DNA from: Thermodesulfobacteriota bacterium
GTDB lineage: Bacteria; Desulfobacterota; BSN033; UBA1163
Reading direction: 5' to 3'
NCBI GenBank assembly: GCA_030024065.1
Contig: JASEIE010000151.1
Span: 1-9,112 of the forward strand
DNA: 9,112 nucleotides
Shown: positions 1 to 6,240 of the stretch, piece after piece
Numbering within the stretch: the stretch's first letter is position 1
Layout: every line of letters starts with the position of its first letter
The notes under the pieces: generated by a model
What the model was told of the DNA's origin: nothing
The model's input: the letters and a program-made list of their open reading frames with translations, nothing else
Databases searched by the model: none
Translations under genes and position numbers: made by a program

Positions 1-31
1 CTCCTGTGGAGGATGGGTAGGTTTATCTCTT

Positions 32-916
32 TCAGGATTTAAATATCTTCTTAAATTTAGAAGAAATGGATTTCTCTTCAGCCACCGCTCCAGTCTTTTC
101 GGAAGATTCTATGGGTTTCTCTTCCGGAGCCTCCTCGATCTCGCCCAGACGGCCTTCTCCAAAAAACCGAAAGAGAGGTCCCTGAGGGCTTAAGGCCAGT
201 TCGTCGTTTGGCTTCAGGGAGGCTTGAAATCCGACGGGCTGTCGATTGATCCGGACCAGTTTCTGACCGGTAAGATCCTTGACCCAGTATTGATCCTGAC
301 CGAAGAAAATCTGGGCATGCTGGTCAGAGAGGGCCGGATGATCCAGAGGATACTCGCACTTCGGGCTCTTTCCAATGGTGATGGGGAGTTGTTTAAAGGA
401 TCGGATCGTGGGACCATATTGGATGATGAGGGGTGCCTTCACAGGTTGAACCGAAACCTCTAATGCTTCATCTCGTTTGGGTAAAACAGATGGAGGTCTT
501 TCCTCGACAGGACGCTGCGGCTGAATGGGGGTCTCAACTTTAGGAGGCTGGATACGAACCTCCTTTACAACCTCCGGAGCACCACCTTCCTTCATCTGCG
601 TGAGGAAACTGACCTGAGGGCCTCCCTCTGCAAAGGTCAACACATCCCCATCTTTCAAATAGATTTCCTTGACCTTTTTCCCGTTGACAAAGGTCCCATT
701 GGCGCTGTGGTCAATCAGTTTGAACTGGTTTCCCTCTCTGACGATTTCAGCATGTTTCCGAGAGATGTGAGTCAGCTCCACAGGAAAACGAAGATGGCAG
801 GAGGGATGGCGACCAATAAAGATCGAAGGCTCAGAAAATTCCTGCTCCTTTCCATGGAGGGGAGCCGGACCTTTGATATGAAAAAGTTGAATAACGATCA
901 CGGGAGGCTGTTTCAT
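32..916 (-). CDS. Two-FHA-domain phosphothreonine-binding protein
   Basis: A cytoplasmic protein of 294 residues with no signal peptide or membrane segment, probably the reader of phosphothreonine marks. The first FHA domain (about residues 8-106) keeps the core residues: G35-R36, the S52-R53-x-H55 motif and N73-G74-T75 followed by N78-G79. A proline-, glutamate- and valine-rich linker (about 110-160) leads to a second FHA-like fold (about 163-252). There the key positions have drifted: GK (182-183) replaces GR, S197-D-Q-H200 lacks the arginine, and no NGT is visible, so this copy may not bind phosphopeptide. The tail is acidic, then ends in a short lysine-rich stretch (KFKKIFKS). The start is the only sensible ATG before the first FHA strand. 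No Shine-Dalgarno precedes it, only an A-rich leader. It is divergent from the PP2C and kinase genes, which suggests a shared pathway. The FHA call is firm; the partners are inferred. Confidence 0.9.
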   Translation of the reverse strand: MKQPPVIVIQLFHIKGPAPLHGKEQEFSEPSIFIGRHPSCHLRFPVELTHISRKHAEIVREGNQFKLIDHSANGTFVNGKKVKEIYLKDGDVLTFAEGGPQVSFLTQMKEGGAPEVVKEVRIQPPKVETPIQPQRPVEERPPSVLPKRDEALEVSVQPVKAPLIIQYGPTIRSFKQLPITIGKSPKCEYPLDHPALSDQHAQIFFGQDQYWVKDLTGQKLVRINRQPVGFQASLKPNDELALSPQGPLFRFFGEGRLGEIEEAPEEKPIESSEKTGAVAEEKSISSKFKKIFKS

Positions 917-950
917 ATTTTTTACTTAGAAAATAAAAGTCTTGGGTCTG

Positions 951-984
951 AGGGTTAGGGTAACCCTGCCTACCGCAGACAGGG
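951..984. repeat. Two overlapping hairpins near the FHA start
   Basis: AGGGTTA (951-957) is the exact reverse complement of TAACCCT (961-967) with a 3-base loop. CCCTGCCT (964-971) pairs with AGACAGGG (977-984) with one mismatch and a 5-base loop. Both use bases 964-967, so they cannot form together. No U-tract follows, so they are not ordinary terminators. In the FHA transcript they would lie 35-70 bases before the start codon. Confidence 0.5.
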
Positions 985-1048
985 ATGCCCGTTTCGTCTA
1001 AGGGTTATGTTTGGGGTGTTTAAATCTTAACGTTTGTCGTTGTCGAGA

Positions 1049-1120
1049 CTCGTATCGAGGCTCGTTCGTAGATGCTGGATAATCGAGTTTCCAGCTTCAA
1101 GCTTCTTGTTTCGATACGAG
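1049..1120. repeat. Nested inverted repeat in the FHA/PP2C intergenic region
   Basis: The outer arms CTCGTATCGA (1049-1058) and TCGATACGAG (1111-1120) are perfect 10-base reverse complements. Between them an inner hairpin pairs GCTGGA (1074-1079) with TCCAGC (1090-1095). Short CGAGnCTCG words (for example at 1044-1052 and 1056-1064) add further local symmetry. It could be an intergenic repeat element, a structured leader or a regulator site; the sequence alone does not decide. Confidence 0.5.
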
Positions 1121-1160
1121 AATCCTCACCGATAAACGAGTTTCTATAGATTCTTAAACT

Positions 1161-1188
1161 TTGACCCCTTGACCTTAACCTAATGACC
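1161..1188. repeat. Imperfect short direct repeats (GACC words)
   Basis: GACC occurs at 1163, 1171 and 1185, with the variant AACC at 1177, giving spacings of 8, 6 and 8 bases. The region is low in complexity and lies inside the predicted FHA leader. It may be a simple decayed tandem repeat; no binding protein can be named. Confidence 0.35.
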
Positions 1189-1235
1189 ATTTTCATCGTT
1201 TGATGGTGATGAAGCTGCCATGGTAAATTACTTCA

Positions 1236-1263
1236 ATTATACCCGATCGACTTTCAAGGTCAA
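1236..1263 (-). promoter_or_regulatory. Sigma70-like promoter reading toward the FHA gene
   Basis: Read on the minus strand, TTGACC (1263-1258) is followed by a 16-base spacer and a perfect TATAAT (1241-1236). The predicted transcription start is near 1229, giving the FHA gene a leader of about 310 bases. The elements are close to consensus, but the long leader means transcription from a nearer promoter cannot be excluded. Confidence 0.6.
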
Positions 1264-1275
1264 GAAAAATTATAG

Positions 1276-1304
1276 TTTCCAATCTGTGGAGATTTTTGTA
1301 TAGT
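1276..1304 (+). promoter_or_regulatory. Candidate promoter for the PP2C-kinase operon, giving a leaderless mRNA
   Basis: TTTCCA (1276-1281), a 17-base spacer and TATAGT (1299-1304) match the sigma70 consensus at 4/6 and 5/6 positions. The -10 box ends only five bases before the PP2C ATG at 1310, so transcription would begin at or next to the start codon. This fits the absence of a Shine-Dalgarno sequence there. Confidence 0.5.
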
Positions 1305-1309
1305 TAAGT

Positions 1310-2041
1310 ATGCACAACATCGCCTTTTTTGGCAAGTCAGATGTCGGCCTGAAGCGCTCCAATAACGAAGACGCCTTCGCTATCCGATTGGAAAAGGGCC
1401 TCTTTGTCCTGGCAGATGGAATGGGTGGCGAAGCCGCAGGAGAGGTGGCCAGCCAGATCTTTATCGATTCCACCTTAGAGGTCTTCTCCAGGGGAGAAAA
1501 CCGATCCGAAGAGGAAACGCTTGAGCTGGTCCAGGATGCCTTTCGTTTAGCTAATGAGAGAATGATGAATCATGTAAGGCGGAATCCACAACATCACGGG
1601 ATGGGATGTACGGCGGAATTGGTCGCCTTTTATAATCAAGACTTCATCCTCGGTCATGTGGGAGATAGCCGAACCTATCTTTGCAGACAGGGAAAACTAA
1701 GACAGCTCACCCATGATCATTCGTTGATCCAGAATCAGATCGACCAGGGTCTCATCGCTCCGGCTGAGGCGAGAAGGCATTCTCGCCGGAATGTCATTCT
1801 CCGGGCAGTGGGTACAGATGAAACATTAGCCCTTGACCTCATCAGGGGAAAGATTCTTCCAGGTGATCTCTTTCTTCTCTGCTCCGATGGTTTGACAGAT
1901 TTAGTCGATGACGCTTTGATCCAAGGCGTCCTCACCCTTCCCTCAAGTCTTCCTCAAAAAGCGGAGCGGCTGATCGAAGGGGCCAAGTCCCGGGGAGGTT
2001 TTGACAATATCACCGTGATTTTGTGTGAAGTGATTTCATAG
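1310..2041 (+). CDS. PP2C-family (PppA/Stp-like) Ser/Thr protein phosphatase
   Basis: A 243-residue soluble metal-dependent phosphatase that removes phosphate from Ser/Thr, presumably on substrates of the kinase encoded next door. The length is typical of bacterial single-domain PP2C enzymes. The metal-binding motifs are all present: N19-E20-D21 after the SDVG strand, A35-D36-G37-M-G-G, G118-D119-S120, S192-D193-G194 and F231-D232-N233. The stretch G99-C100-T101-A stands where many relatives have G-T-T-A. The catalytic domain fills the whole protein, with no transmembrane or regulatory extension. ATG 1310 is the only available start, because an in-frame TAG lies at 1301-1303. No Shine-Dalgarno precedes it. 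The kinase gene begins 9 bases after the stop, so the two are almost certainly co-transcribed. The enzyme class is firm; the substrate is inferred. Confidence 0.95.
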   Translation: MHNIAFFGKSDVGLKRSNNEDAFAIRLEKGLFVLADGMGGEAAGEVASQIFIDSTLEVFSRGENRSEEETLELVQDAFRLANERMMNHVRRNPQHHGMGCTAELVAFYNQDFILGHVGDSRTYLCRQGKLRQLTHDHSLIQNQIDQGLIAPAEARRHSRRNVILRAVGTDETLALDLIRGKILPGDLFLLCSDGLTDLVDDALIQGVLTLPSSLPQKAERLIEGAKSRGGFDNITVILCEVIS

Positions 2042-2050
2042 AGAGGCCGT

Positions 2051-3811
2051 ATGGGGAACCTCAGAGATTACGAAATTTTTAAAGATTACTCAGATGAATT
2101 GCTGACCGAGTTATCGAACGTCATCATTGAAAAAGAGTTTGAAGAAAATGAGATCATCTTTCGGGAAGGGGATGAAGGAGACTCGGTCTATATCGTTACG
2201 GAGGGGGAGGTCGCCATCAAGAGATCTCTGGATAAACCCGGTGATGAAGAGAAGACGATTGCAATGATAGAAAAGGGGAACTTCTTCGGCGAGATGGCCC
2301 TCTTCGATAGTAAGCCCCGCTCTGGCTCCGCCTATGCATCCAGGAAATCCAGAGTATTGATCCTGAAGAAAGAAGACTTCCTGGGTCTGACAAAAAAAGA
2401 CCCGAATACCGCCATGACCACCCTCATGACGATCAATAAAGTGATGTCGGAAAGATTGCGCAAGACAAGCAAGAGCTTCCTGTCCGGTTTCGAATTCGGA
2501 AATATACTATCAGCCATCAGGGGATTCATTAAAGGTGCGGGAGGAGCTGAGGCGAAGACCGATATGAAGGGAGATGGTTTTGGCCGATATCAAATGATCA
2601 GGGAATTGGGGAGAGGTTCGATGGGAGTGGTTTACCAGGGCCGAGACCCTCAGATCGACCGACTGGTTGCTCTGAAGGTCTTGCGTCAGGATCGGATCAC
2701 CAGTGAAGCCTTTGTCCTCCGATTCCTCAAGGAAGCCAAAGCCATCGGTCGACTCTCTCATCCCCGTATCGTCAGCATCTATGATGTCGGACAGGGCCGG
2801 GGAACCATCTATCTTGCTATGGAGTTTATCGAAGGGGAAACCCTAAATCATATCATTGAGAAGAAAAAGCTGAGCCTGGAGGAGATCATCAATCTTAACA
2901 TCCAGATAGCAGAAACCCTTGACTATGCCCACCAGAAGGGGATCGTCCACAGGGATATCAAACCCAGTAACATCATCCTCCAGGTCAATGGCCAGATCAA
3001 GATCACCGATTTTGGTATTGCCCGCATCGAAGATCCTTCGATGCCCCAGCAAACACAGGCTGGAGAGATCCTCGGCACCCCTGCCTATATGTCTCCCGAG
3101 CAGGTATTAAGTCATCCTGTCGATGGTCGCTCCGACCTCTTCTCATTGGGAATCATCCTCTATGAATCGACCACAGGAAGCAGGCCTTTTAGAGGCGAAA
3201 ACATGGCTGCCATTTTTAATGCGATTACTCAGGAACATCCCATTGAGCCATCCAAGATCAATCCAGCCATTTCCCAGAGCCTCTCCCAGGTCATCATGAA
3301 ATGCCTTAGTAAAAAACCGGACGATCGTTTCGATAGAGGAAAGAGCCTAGCCGAGGCCTTAAAAAATGCGCTTCAGGAAACAGAACCTTCGATCGTGACC
3401 GCCCCGATTGCCAAAAAGAGACTTCCCTATGCCCTCCTCATTCCAATTGCAATGACGATTGTTATCTTAGGAATACTCTTCTACTATCTCCTCATCCCGA
3501 AGGAGAAAGCGCCGCCTGCCGTTCCAAAGACTGAGCCCGCTCAAAAAATAGAAAAGGTTTTATCCGCCTCCCTTATCGTGGAAAGCACACCCACTGGAGC
3601 TCAAGTCTTTGTGGATGGCATGCTCAAAGGAAAAACTCCTATTAAATTGGGACTCCCTGTTGGAAAGCATGATGTGAGGGTGACATTATCAGGCTACCAG
3701 GATTGGAAAACTCAGGTTCAGTTAAAAGAAGAAAGTGAGACACCACTCCATGTTCAGTTGAAACCCATTCTCAGAAAAGGGACCAAAGATTCTAAGTTCC
3801 TGTGGTATTAA
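2051..3811 (+). CDS. Cyclic-nucleotide-binding Ser/Thr protein kinase with TM and PEGA domain
   Basis: A 586-residue membrane-anchored Hanks-type kinase with an unusual layout. Residues about 10-135 are a cNMP-binding domain with a phosphate-binding cassette (FGEMALFD at 79-86, then P89-R90) that keeps the glutamate and arginine expected to hold cyclic nucleotide. A linker of about 40 residues leads to the kinase domain (about 180-440): glycine loop GRGSMGVV (187-194), K209, E228, H300-R-D302-I-K304-P-S-N307, D320-F-G and S348-P-E. All residues needed for activity are present. One transmembrane helix (about 459-482) and a proline-rich spacer place a PEGA domain (about 506-572) outside the membrane. 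A purine-rich site (GAGAGG, 2041-2046) overlapping the PP2C stop serves the ATG. It shares an operon with the phosphatase and faces the FHA gene. The domain calls are firm; gating by a cyclic nucleotide is inferred. Confidence 0.95.
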   Translation: MGNLRDYEIFKDYSDELLTELSNVIIEKEFEENEIIFREGDEGDSVYIVTEGEVAIKRSLDKPGDEEKTIAMIEKGNFFGEMALFDSKPRSGSAYASRKSRVLILKKEDFLGLTKKDPNTAMTTLMTINKVMSERLRKTSKSFLSGFEFGNILSAIRGFIKGAGGAEAKTDMKGDGFGRYQMIRELGRGSMGVVYQGRDPQIDRLVALKVLRQDRITSEAFVLRFLKEAKAIGRLSHPRIVSIYDVGQGRGTIYLAMEFIEGETLNHIIEKKKLSLEEIINLNIQIAETLDYAHQKGIVHRDIKPSNIILQVNGQIKITDFGIARIEDPSMPQQTQAGEILGTPAYMSPEQVLSHPVDGRSDLFSLGIILYESTTGSRPFRGENMAAIFNAITQEHPIEPSKINPAISQSLSQVIMKCLSKKPDDRFDRGKSLAEALKNALQETEPSIVTAPIAKKRLPYALLIPIAMTIVILGILFYYLLIPKEKAPPAVPKTEPAQKIEKVLSASLIVESTPTGAQVFVDGMLKGKTPIKLGLPVGKHDVRVTLSGYQDWKTQVQLKEESETPLHVQLKPILRKGTKDSKFLWY

Positions 3812-3858
3812 GCTATTCAAGGATAGAGAATCCACTCCTTTGTTCACTTTGACAAAGA

Positions 3859-3888
3859 TTGGTAATAAAAAGATAGGCTCATTATAAC
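3859..3888 (+). promoter_or_regulatory. Candidate promoter of the HDAC-family gene
   Basis: TTGGTA (3859-3864), an 18-base spacer and TATAAC (3883-3888) would start transcription near 3895. That gives a short leader containing the strong ribosome site AAAGGAGG (3901-3908). The match is moderate (4/6 and 5/6). No hairpin terminator is visible for the upstream kinase gene, so read-through is possible. Confidence 0.4.
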
Positions 3889-3912
3889 CCCATACCGTTT
3901 AAAGGAGGCGAG

Positions 3913-4968
3913 ATGAACCGGACAGGGATTGTCAAAGACGAACGGTACCTGGACCATATGATGGATCCGGGTCACCCTGAAAGCCCGGAACGATTAAGAG
4001 TCATCTATAAGATGCTCGAAGAACCGGAGATGAAAGGCTTCCTCGAAGAGGTGAAATCCCGCCCGGCCACCCGGAAGGAGCTGGAGATGATCCACACTCC
4101 TGCCTATATCGATCTGGTTGCAAAAACATCAGGCAAGCCTCATTATCGGCTTGATATGGATACCTCCACCTGCGCCAAATCCTATGACACAGCGCTCCTT
4201 GCTGCCGGAGGGCTTTTAGAGTTGATCAAGGCGGTGATGGAGGGAAGACTGAACAATGGATTTGCCCTGGTCCGACCTCCTGGCCATCACGCGGAACGGG
4301 ACAGAGCAATGGGATTCTGCCTCTTCAATAATGTGGCCATTGGCGCACAGTATGCCATTAAAAACTTCTCCCTGGAGAGGATCCTGATTGTTGACTGGGA
4401 TGTCCACCACGGGAATGGGACACAAAACTCTTTCTATGAAGACCCGCAAGTCCTCTACTTCTCCACTCATCGATATGGCTTTTTCTATCCGGGGACAGGG
4501 TCAGCCACAGAGGTTGGAAAGGGAAAGGGGTTAGGGTTTACGGTAAACGTTCCTCTTTCGACCGGAGCCGGCGATGCGAAATATGGAAACATCTTTGAAA
4601 AGATCCTTAAGCCCATTGCCCTCGAATATCAACCTCAGTTGGTCTTGGTCTCTGCCGGGTTCGATATCCATTGCGATGATCCATTGGGCGGGATGGAGGT
4701 AACGGAGGGAGGCTTTTCAAGGATGACCCAGGTCCTGATGGAGATCGCTCAGGCGACCGCTCAGGGAAGACTGATCATCACCCTTGAGGGTGGCTACGAT
4801 GTCTCCGCACAGGGCCGATCTGTCAAGGAGGTTTTAAAGGAGCTCGCTCAGGTCTCGCCCCTCGACAAAAAAGACCTCCTCGAAAAAGAGAGAGCCGATT
4901 CTTCTCGAATCGAACGGTTCATCCTTCAATTGAAAGAGATTCAAGGGCAATACTGGAAGACCCTTTAA
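3913..4968 (+). CDS. Histone deacetylase-family zinc amidohydrolase (AcuC/HDAC-like)
   Basis: A 351-residue cytoplasmic enzyme of the arginase/deacetylase fold that removes acyl groups from lysine or from small amines such as polyamines. Full catalytic machinery is visible: the paired histidines of PPGHHAE (H125, H126), D161 and the zinc ligands D163 and H165 in the DWDVHHGNGT motif, the third zinc ligand D251 in SAGFDIH, and the transition-state tyrosine Y295 in EGGYD. The N-terminal HPESPERL motif (21-28) is also classic. Length is usual for the bacterial family. The last 45 or so residues form a charged, probably helical tail. AAAGGAGG lies four bases before the ATG. Its 3' end overlaps that of the convergent HU gene. 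Substrate cannot be read from the sequence: acetyl-lysine, acetylpolyamine and AcuC-type roles all remain open. Confidence 0.93.
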   Translation: MNRTGIVKDERYLDHMMDPGHPESPERLRVIYKMLEEPEMKGFLEEVKSRPATRKELEMIHTPAYIDLVAKTSGKPHYRLDMDTSTCAKSYDTALLAAGGLLELIKAVMEGRLNNGFALVRPPGHHAERDRAMGFCLFNNVAIGAQYAIKNFSLERILIVDWDVHHGNGTQNSFYEDPQVLYFSTHRYGFFYPGTGSATEVGKGKGLGFTVNVPLSTGAGDAKYGNIFEKILKPIALEYQPQLVLVSAGFDIHCDDPLGGMEVTEGGFSRMTQVLMEIAQATAQGRLIITLEGGYDVSAQGRSVKEVLKELAQVSPLDKKDLLEKERADSSRIERFILQLKEIQGQYWKTL

Positions 4969-5252
4969 ATCTTCCCCGATGTATTCACCATCTCTTTCAG
5001 CTCTTTACCGACTTTGAAGAATGGGAGTTTCTTGGGAGGAACATCGACAATCTCTCCTGTCTTTGGATTCCGGCCTTTGTAACCCCCATAATTGCGCACC
5101 ATAAAACTGCCGAATCCTCGGATTTCGATCCGTTCCCCCTTCTGTAAACTCTCTTTCATTCCGCTAAAGAGGGTGTCCACGATCACCTTTGCCACTTTCT
5201 GTGTCACATTCGTCTTCTCTGAAACCTTGTCAATGAGTACGGCTTTGTTCAT
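4965..5252 (-). CDS. HU/IHF-family DNA-bending protein
   Basis: A 95-residue nucleoid protein that binds and bends DNA as a dimer. An N-terminal helical dimerisation region (1-40) is followed by the family signature IEIRGFGSF (42-50) and the beta-arm GRNPKTGE (60-67), with P63 as the proline that wedges between base pairs. The VPPKKLPFFKVGKELK segment (71-86) is also typical. The VPPKK arm end and arginine-rich signature recall IHF subunits as much as HU, so the exact subfamily is left open. A strong ribosome site (GGAGGAGG, about 8 bases upstream) serves the ATG. The gene lies 163 bases downstream of purQ on the same strand and converges on the HDAC-family gene, sharing bases of the stop codons. 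A 21-base perfect palindrome sits 32 bases upstream of its start. Confidence 0.95.
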   Translation of the reverse strand: MNKAVLIDKVSEKTNVTQKVAKVIVDTLFSGMKESLQKGERIEIRGFGSFMVRNYGGYKGRNPKTGEIVDVPPKKLPFFKVGKELKEMVNTSGKI

Positions 5253-5283
5253 CGATCCTGCCTCCTCCTTTCCCTTGTCTTTC

Positions 5284-5304
5284 CCATCCCTTTAAAAGGG
5301 ATGG
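5284..5304. promoter_or_regulatory. Perfect palindrome upstream of the HU/IHF gene
   Basis: CCATCCCTTT (5284-5293) and AAAGGGATGG (5295-5304) are exact reverse complements around a single central base. The centre lies about 42 bases before the HU start codon. It could be an operator, or an mRNA hairpin with CCATCCC/GGGATGG stem. No U-tract follows on the minus strand, so a terminator for purQ is unlikely. Confidence 0.5.
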
Positions 5305-5338
5305 TCACCTGCGCTCCAGGGCTCTCACCTGCCTGAAA

Positions 5339-5380
5339 ACCTGCCCGCCCTCCCTAATCATGCTATTACGGCGGACAGGT
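5339..5380. repeat. GC-rich inverted repeat between purQ and the HU gene
   Basis: ACCTGCCCGCC (5339-5349) pairs with GGCGGACAGGT (5370-5380) with one mismatch around a 20-base loop. It lies 36 bases past the purQ stop on the minus strand and has no following U-tract. It resembles other GC-rich inverted segments in this window and may be a dispersed intergenic element or a Rho-type or processing hairpin. Confidence 0.5.
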
Positions 5381-5415
5381 CCGGCGTGCAGGTCAGCAAC
5401 GGAGCGGGTGAGGGG

Positions 5416-6240
5416 TTAAATGAAATGGTCCCGAATATACTGCACTCCATTCCTGAAAAAGGAAACTCCCATTCCTTCCTCTGGCAGTTCCTCTCGAGTC
5501 CAGCGCGGATGATTGGTTCGATGAAGATAGGCTTCTGGATGGGGCATCATCCCCATCAGCCGACCTGTTTCGTCGCAGACTCCGGCGATGGCATCGATAG
5601 AGCCATTTGGATTCAAGGGATAATCCATAACGGATTCTTTAAAAGATTCAGCACAGTATTGTAAGGCGATCAACTCCTTCTTCTTCAGTTCTCTCAAAAC
5701 GTCATCATCCTTTGGGATGAACTTCCCCTCGCCATGCCGGACAGGGAGATACACTCCTTTCATCCCCTTTGTGAAGATAGAGGGAGAGTTCGGATTGACT
5801 TTCAGATAGACCCATCGATCCTCAAACCTTCCCGAATCATTGAAAGTCAGGGTCACCTCCTGTTCTCCATCGCCTCCCTTGAGGTTTGGAATGAGGCCTA
5901 ACTTGACCATCAATTGAAACCCGTTACAGGCTCCAAGGATCAGTTTTCCCGCCCCAATGAAACGGAGAAATTGATCATAAAGTCTCTCTGAGCCTCCGGA
6001 GACCTTTGCATACCGGATGCGATTCGCTCCGGCCTTGGCCGCACCCAGGTCATCCCCGTCTAAAAAACCGCCCGGAAGGTTGAGGAAATGATAGTCCTCG
6101 AGCCTCTTCTCCCCATGGATCAACTCATTGATATGGACGATATCCACCACCTCTGAGCCTGCGAGACGGCAGGCATGGGCCATTTCCACTTCACAATTGG
6201 TCCCATAACCCGTGATGACAATGCAGCGAACCTCTTTCAC
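5416..6240 (-). CDS. purQ: Phosphoribosylformylglycinamidine synthase, glutaminase subunit PurQ
   Basis: A 274-residue class I glutamine amidotransferase that releases ammonia from glutamine for FGAM synthase (PurL), the fourth step of purine synthesis, in the cytoplasm. The nucleophile is C105 in LGACNGFQLM, and the triad is completed by H234 and E236 in MPHPEAY. PurQ hallmarks are GYGTNCE (11-17), LPGGFLDGDDLGAA (55-68), the R168-H169-G-E-G motif and NPNGS (210-214). It is longer than the roughly 230-residue Bacillus-type PurQ, with a C-terminal extension after the PHPEA motif, as in relatives that work with a long PurL. The start is GTG, overlapping the resB stop by four bases, so translational coupling is likely. 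An unusual repeat covers this junction. No purL or purS is in the window. Confidence 0.95.
   Translation of the reverse strand: MKEVRCIVITGYGTNCEVEMAHACRLAGSEVVDIVHINELIHGEKRLEDYHFLNLPGGFLDGDDLGAAKAGANRIRYAKVSGGSERLYDQFLRFIGAGKLILGACNGFQLMVKLGLIPNLKGGDGEQEVTLTFNDSGRFEDRWVYLKVNPNSPSIFTKGMKGVYLPVRHGEGKFIPKDDDVLRELKKKELIALQYCAESFKESVMDYPLNPNGSIDAIAGVCDETGRLMGMMPHPEAYLHRTNHPRWTREELPEEGMGVSFFRNGVQYIRDHFI

Larger units (their letters stand above)
917..1309. other. Structured intergenic region between divergent FHA and PP2C genes
   Basis: These 393 bases hold no convincing gene. They contain divergent candidate promoters at the PP2C end, two small overlapping hairpins near the FHA start, a nested inverted repeat in the middle, and an imperfect run of GACC-like words at 1161-1188. 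If the minus-strand promoter is real, the FHA mRNA carries a leader of about 310 bases covering all of these. A further small inverted repeat, TTCATC at 1192-1197 with GATGAA at 1208-1213, lies just inside that predicted leader. Confidence 0.75.

Noticed and set aside
1..12. A small CTCC-tgt-GGAG hairpin past the FHA stop at the window edge
   Set aside because: The stem has only four pairs and what follows lies outside the window, so a terminator cannot be supported.
917..1309. A possible tRNA or classic riboswitch in the intergenic region
   Set aside because: No cloverleaf, CCA-like acceptor end or known riboswitch core was found. The visible structure is only simple inverted repeats.
3849..3888. 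A perfect TTGACA at 3849-3854 paired with TATAAC at 3883-3888
   Set aside because: The 28-base spacing is too long for a sigma70 promoter. TTGGTA at 3859-3864 with an 18-base spacer fits better.
4216..4470. Antisense frames inside the HDAC-family, kinase and resB genes
   Set aside because: All lie opposite genes with intact catalytic or membrane motifs and show no ribosome site or domain of their own.
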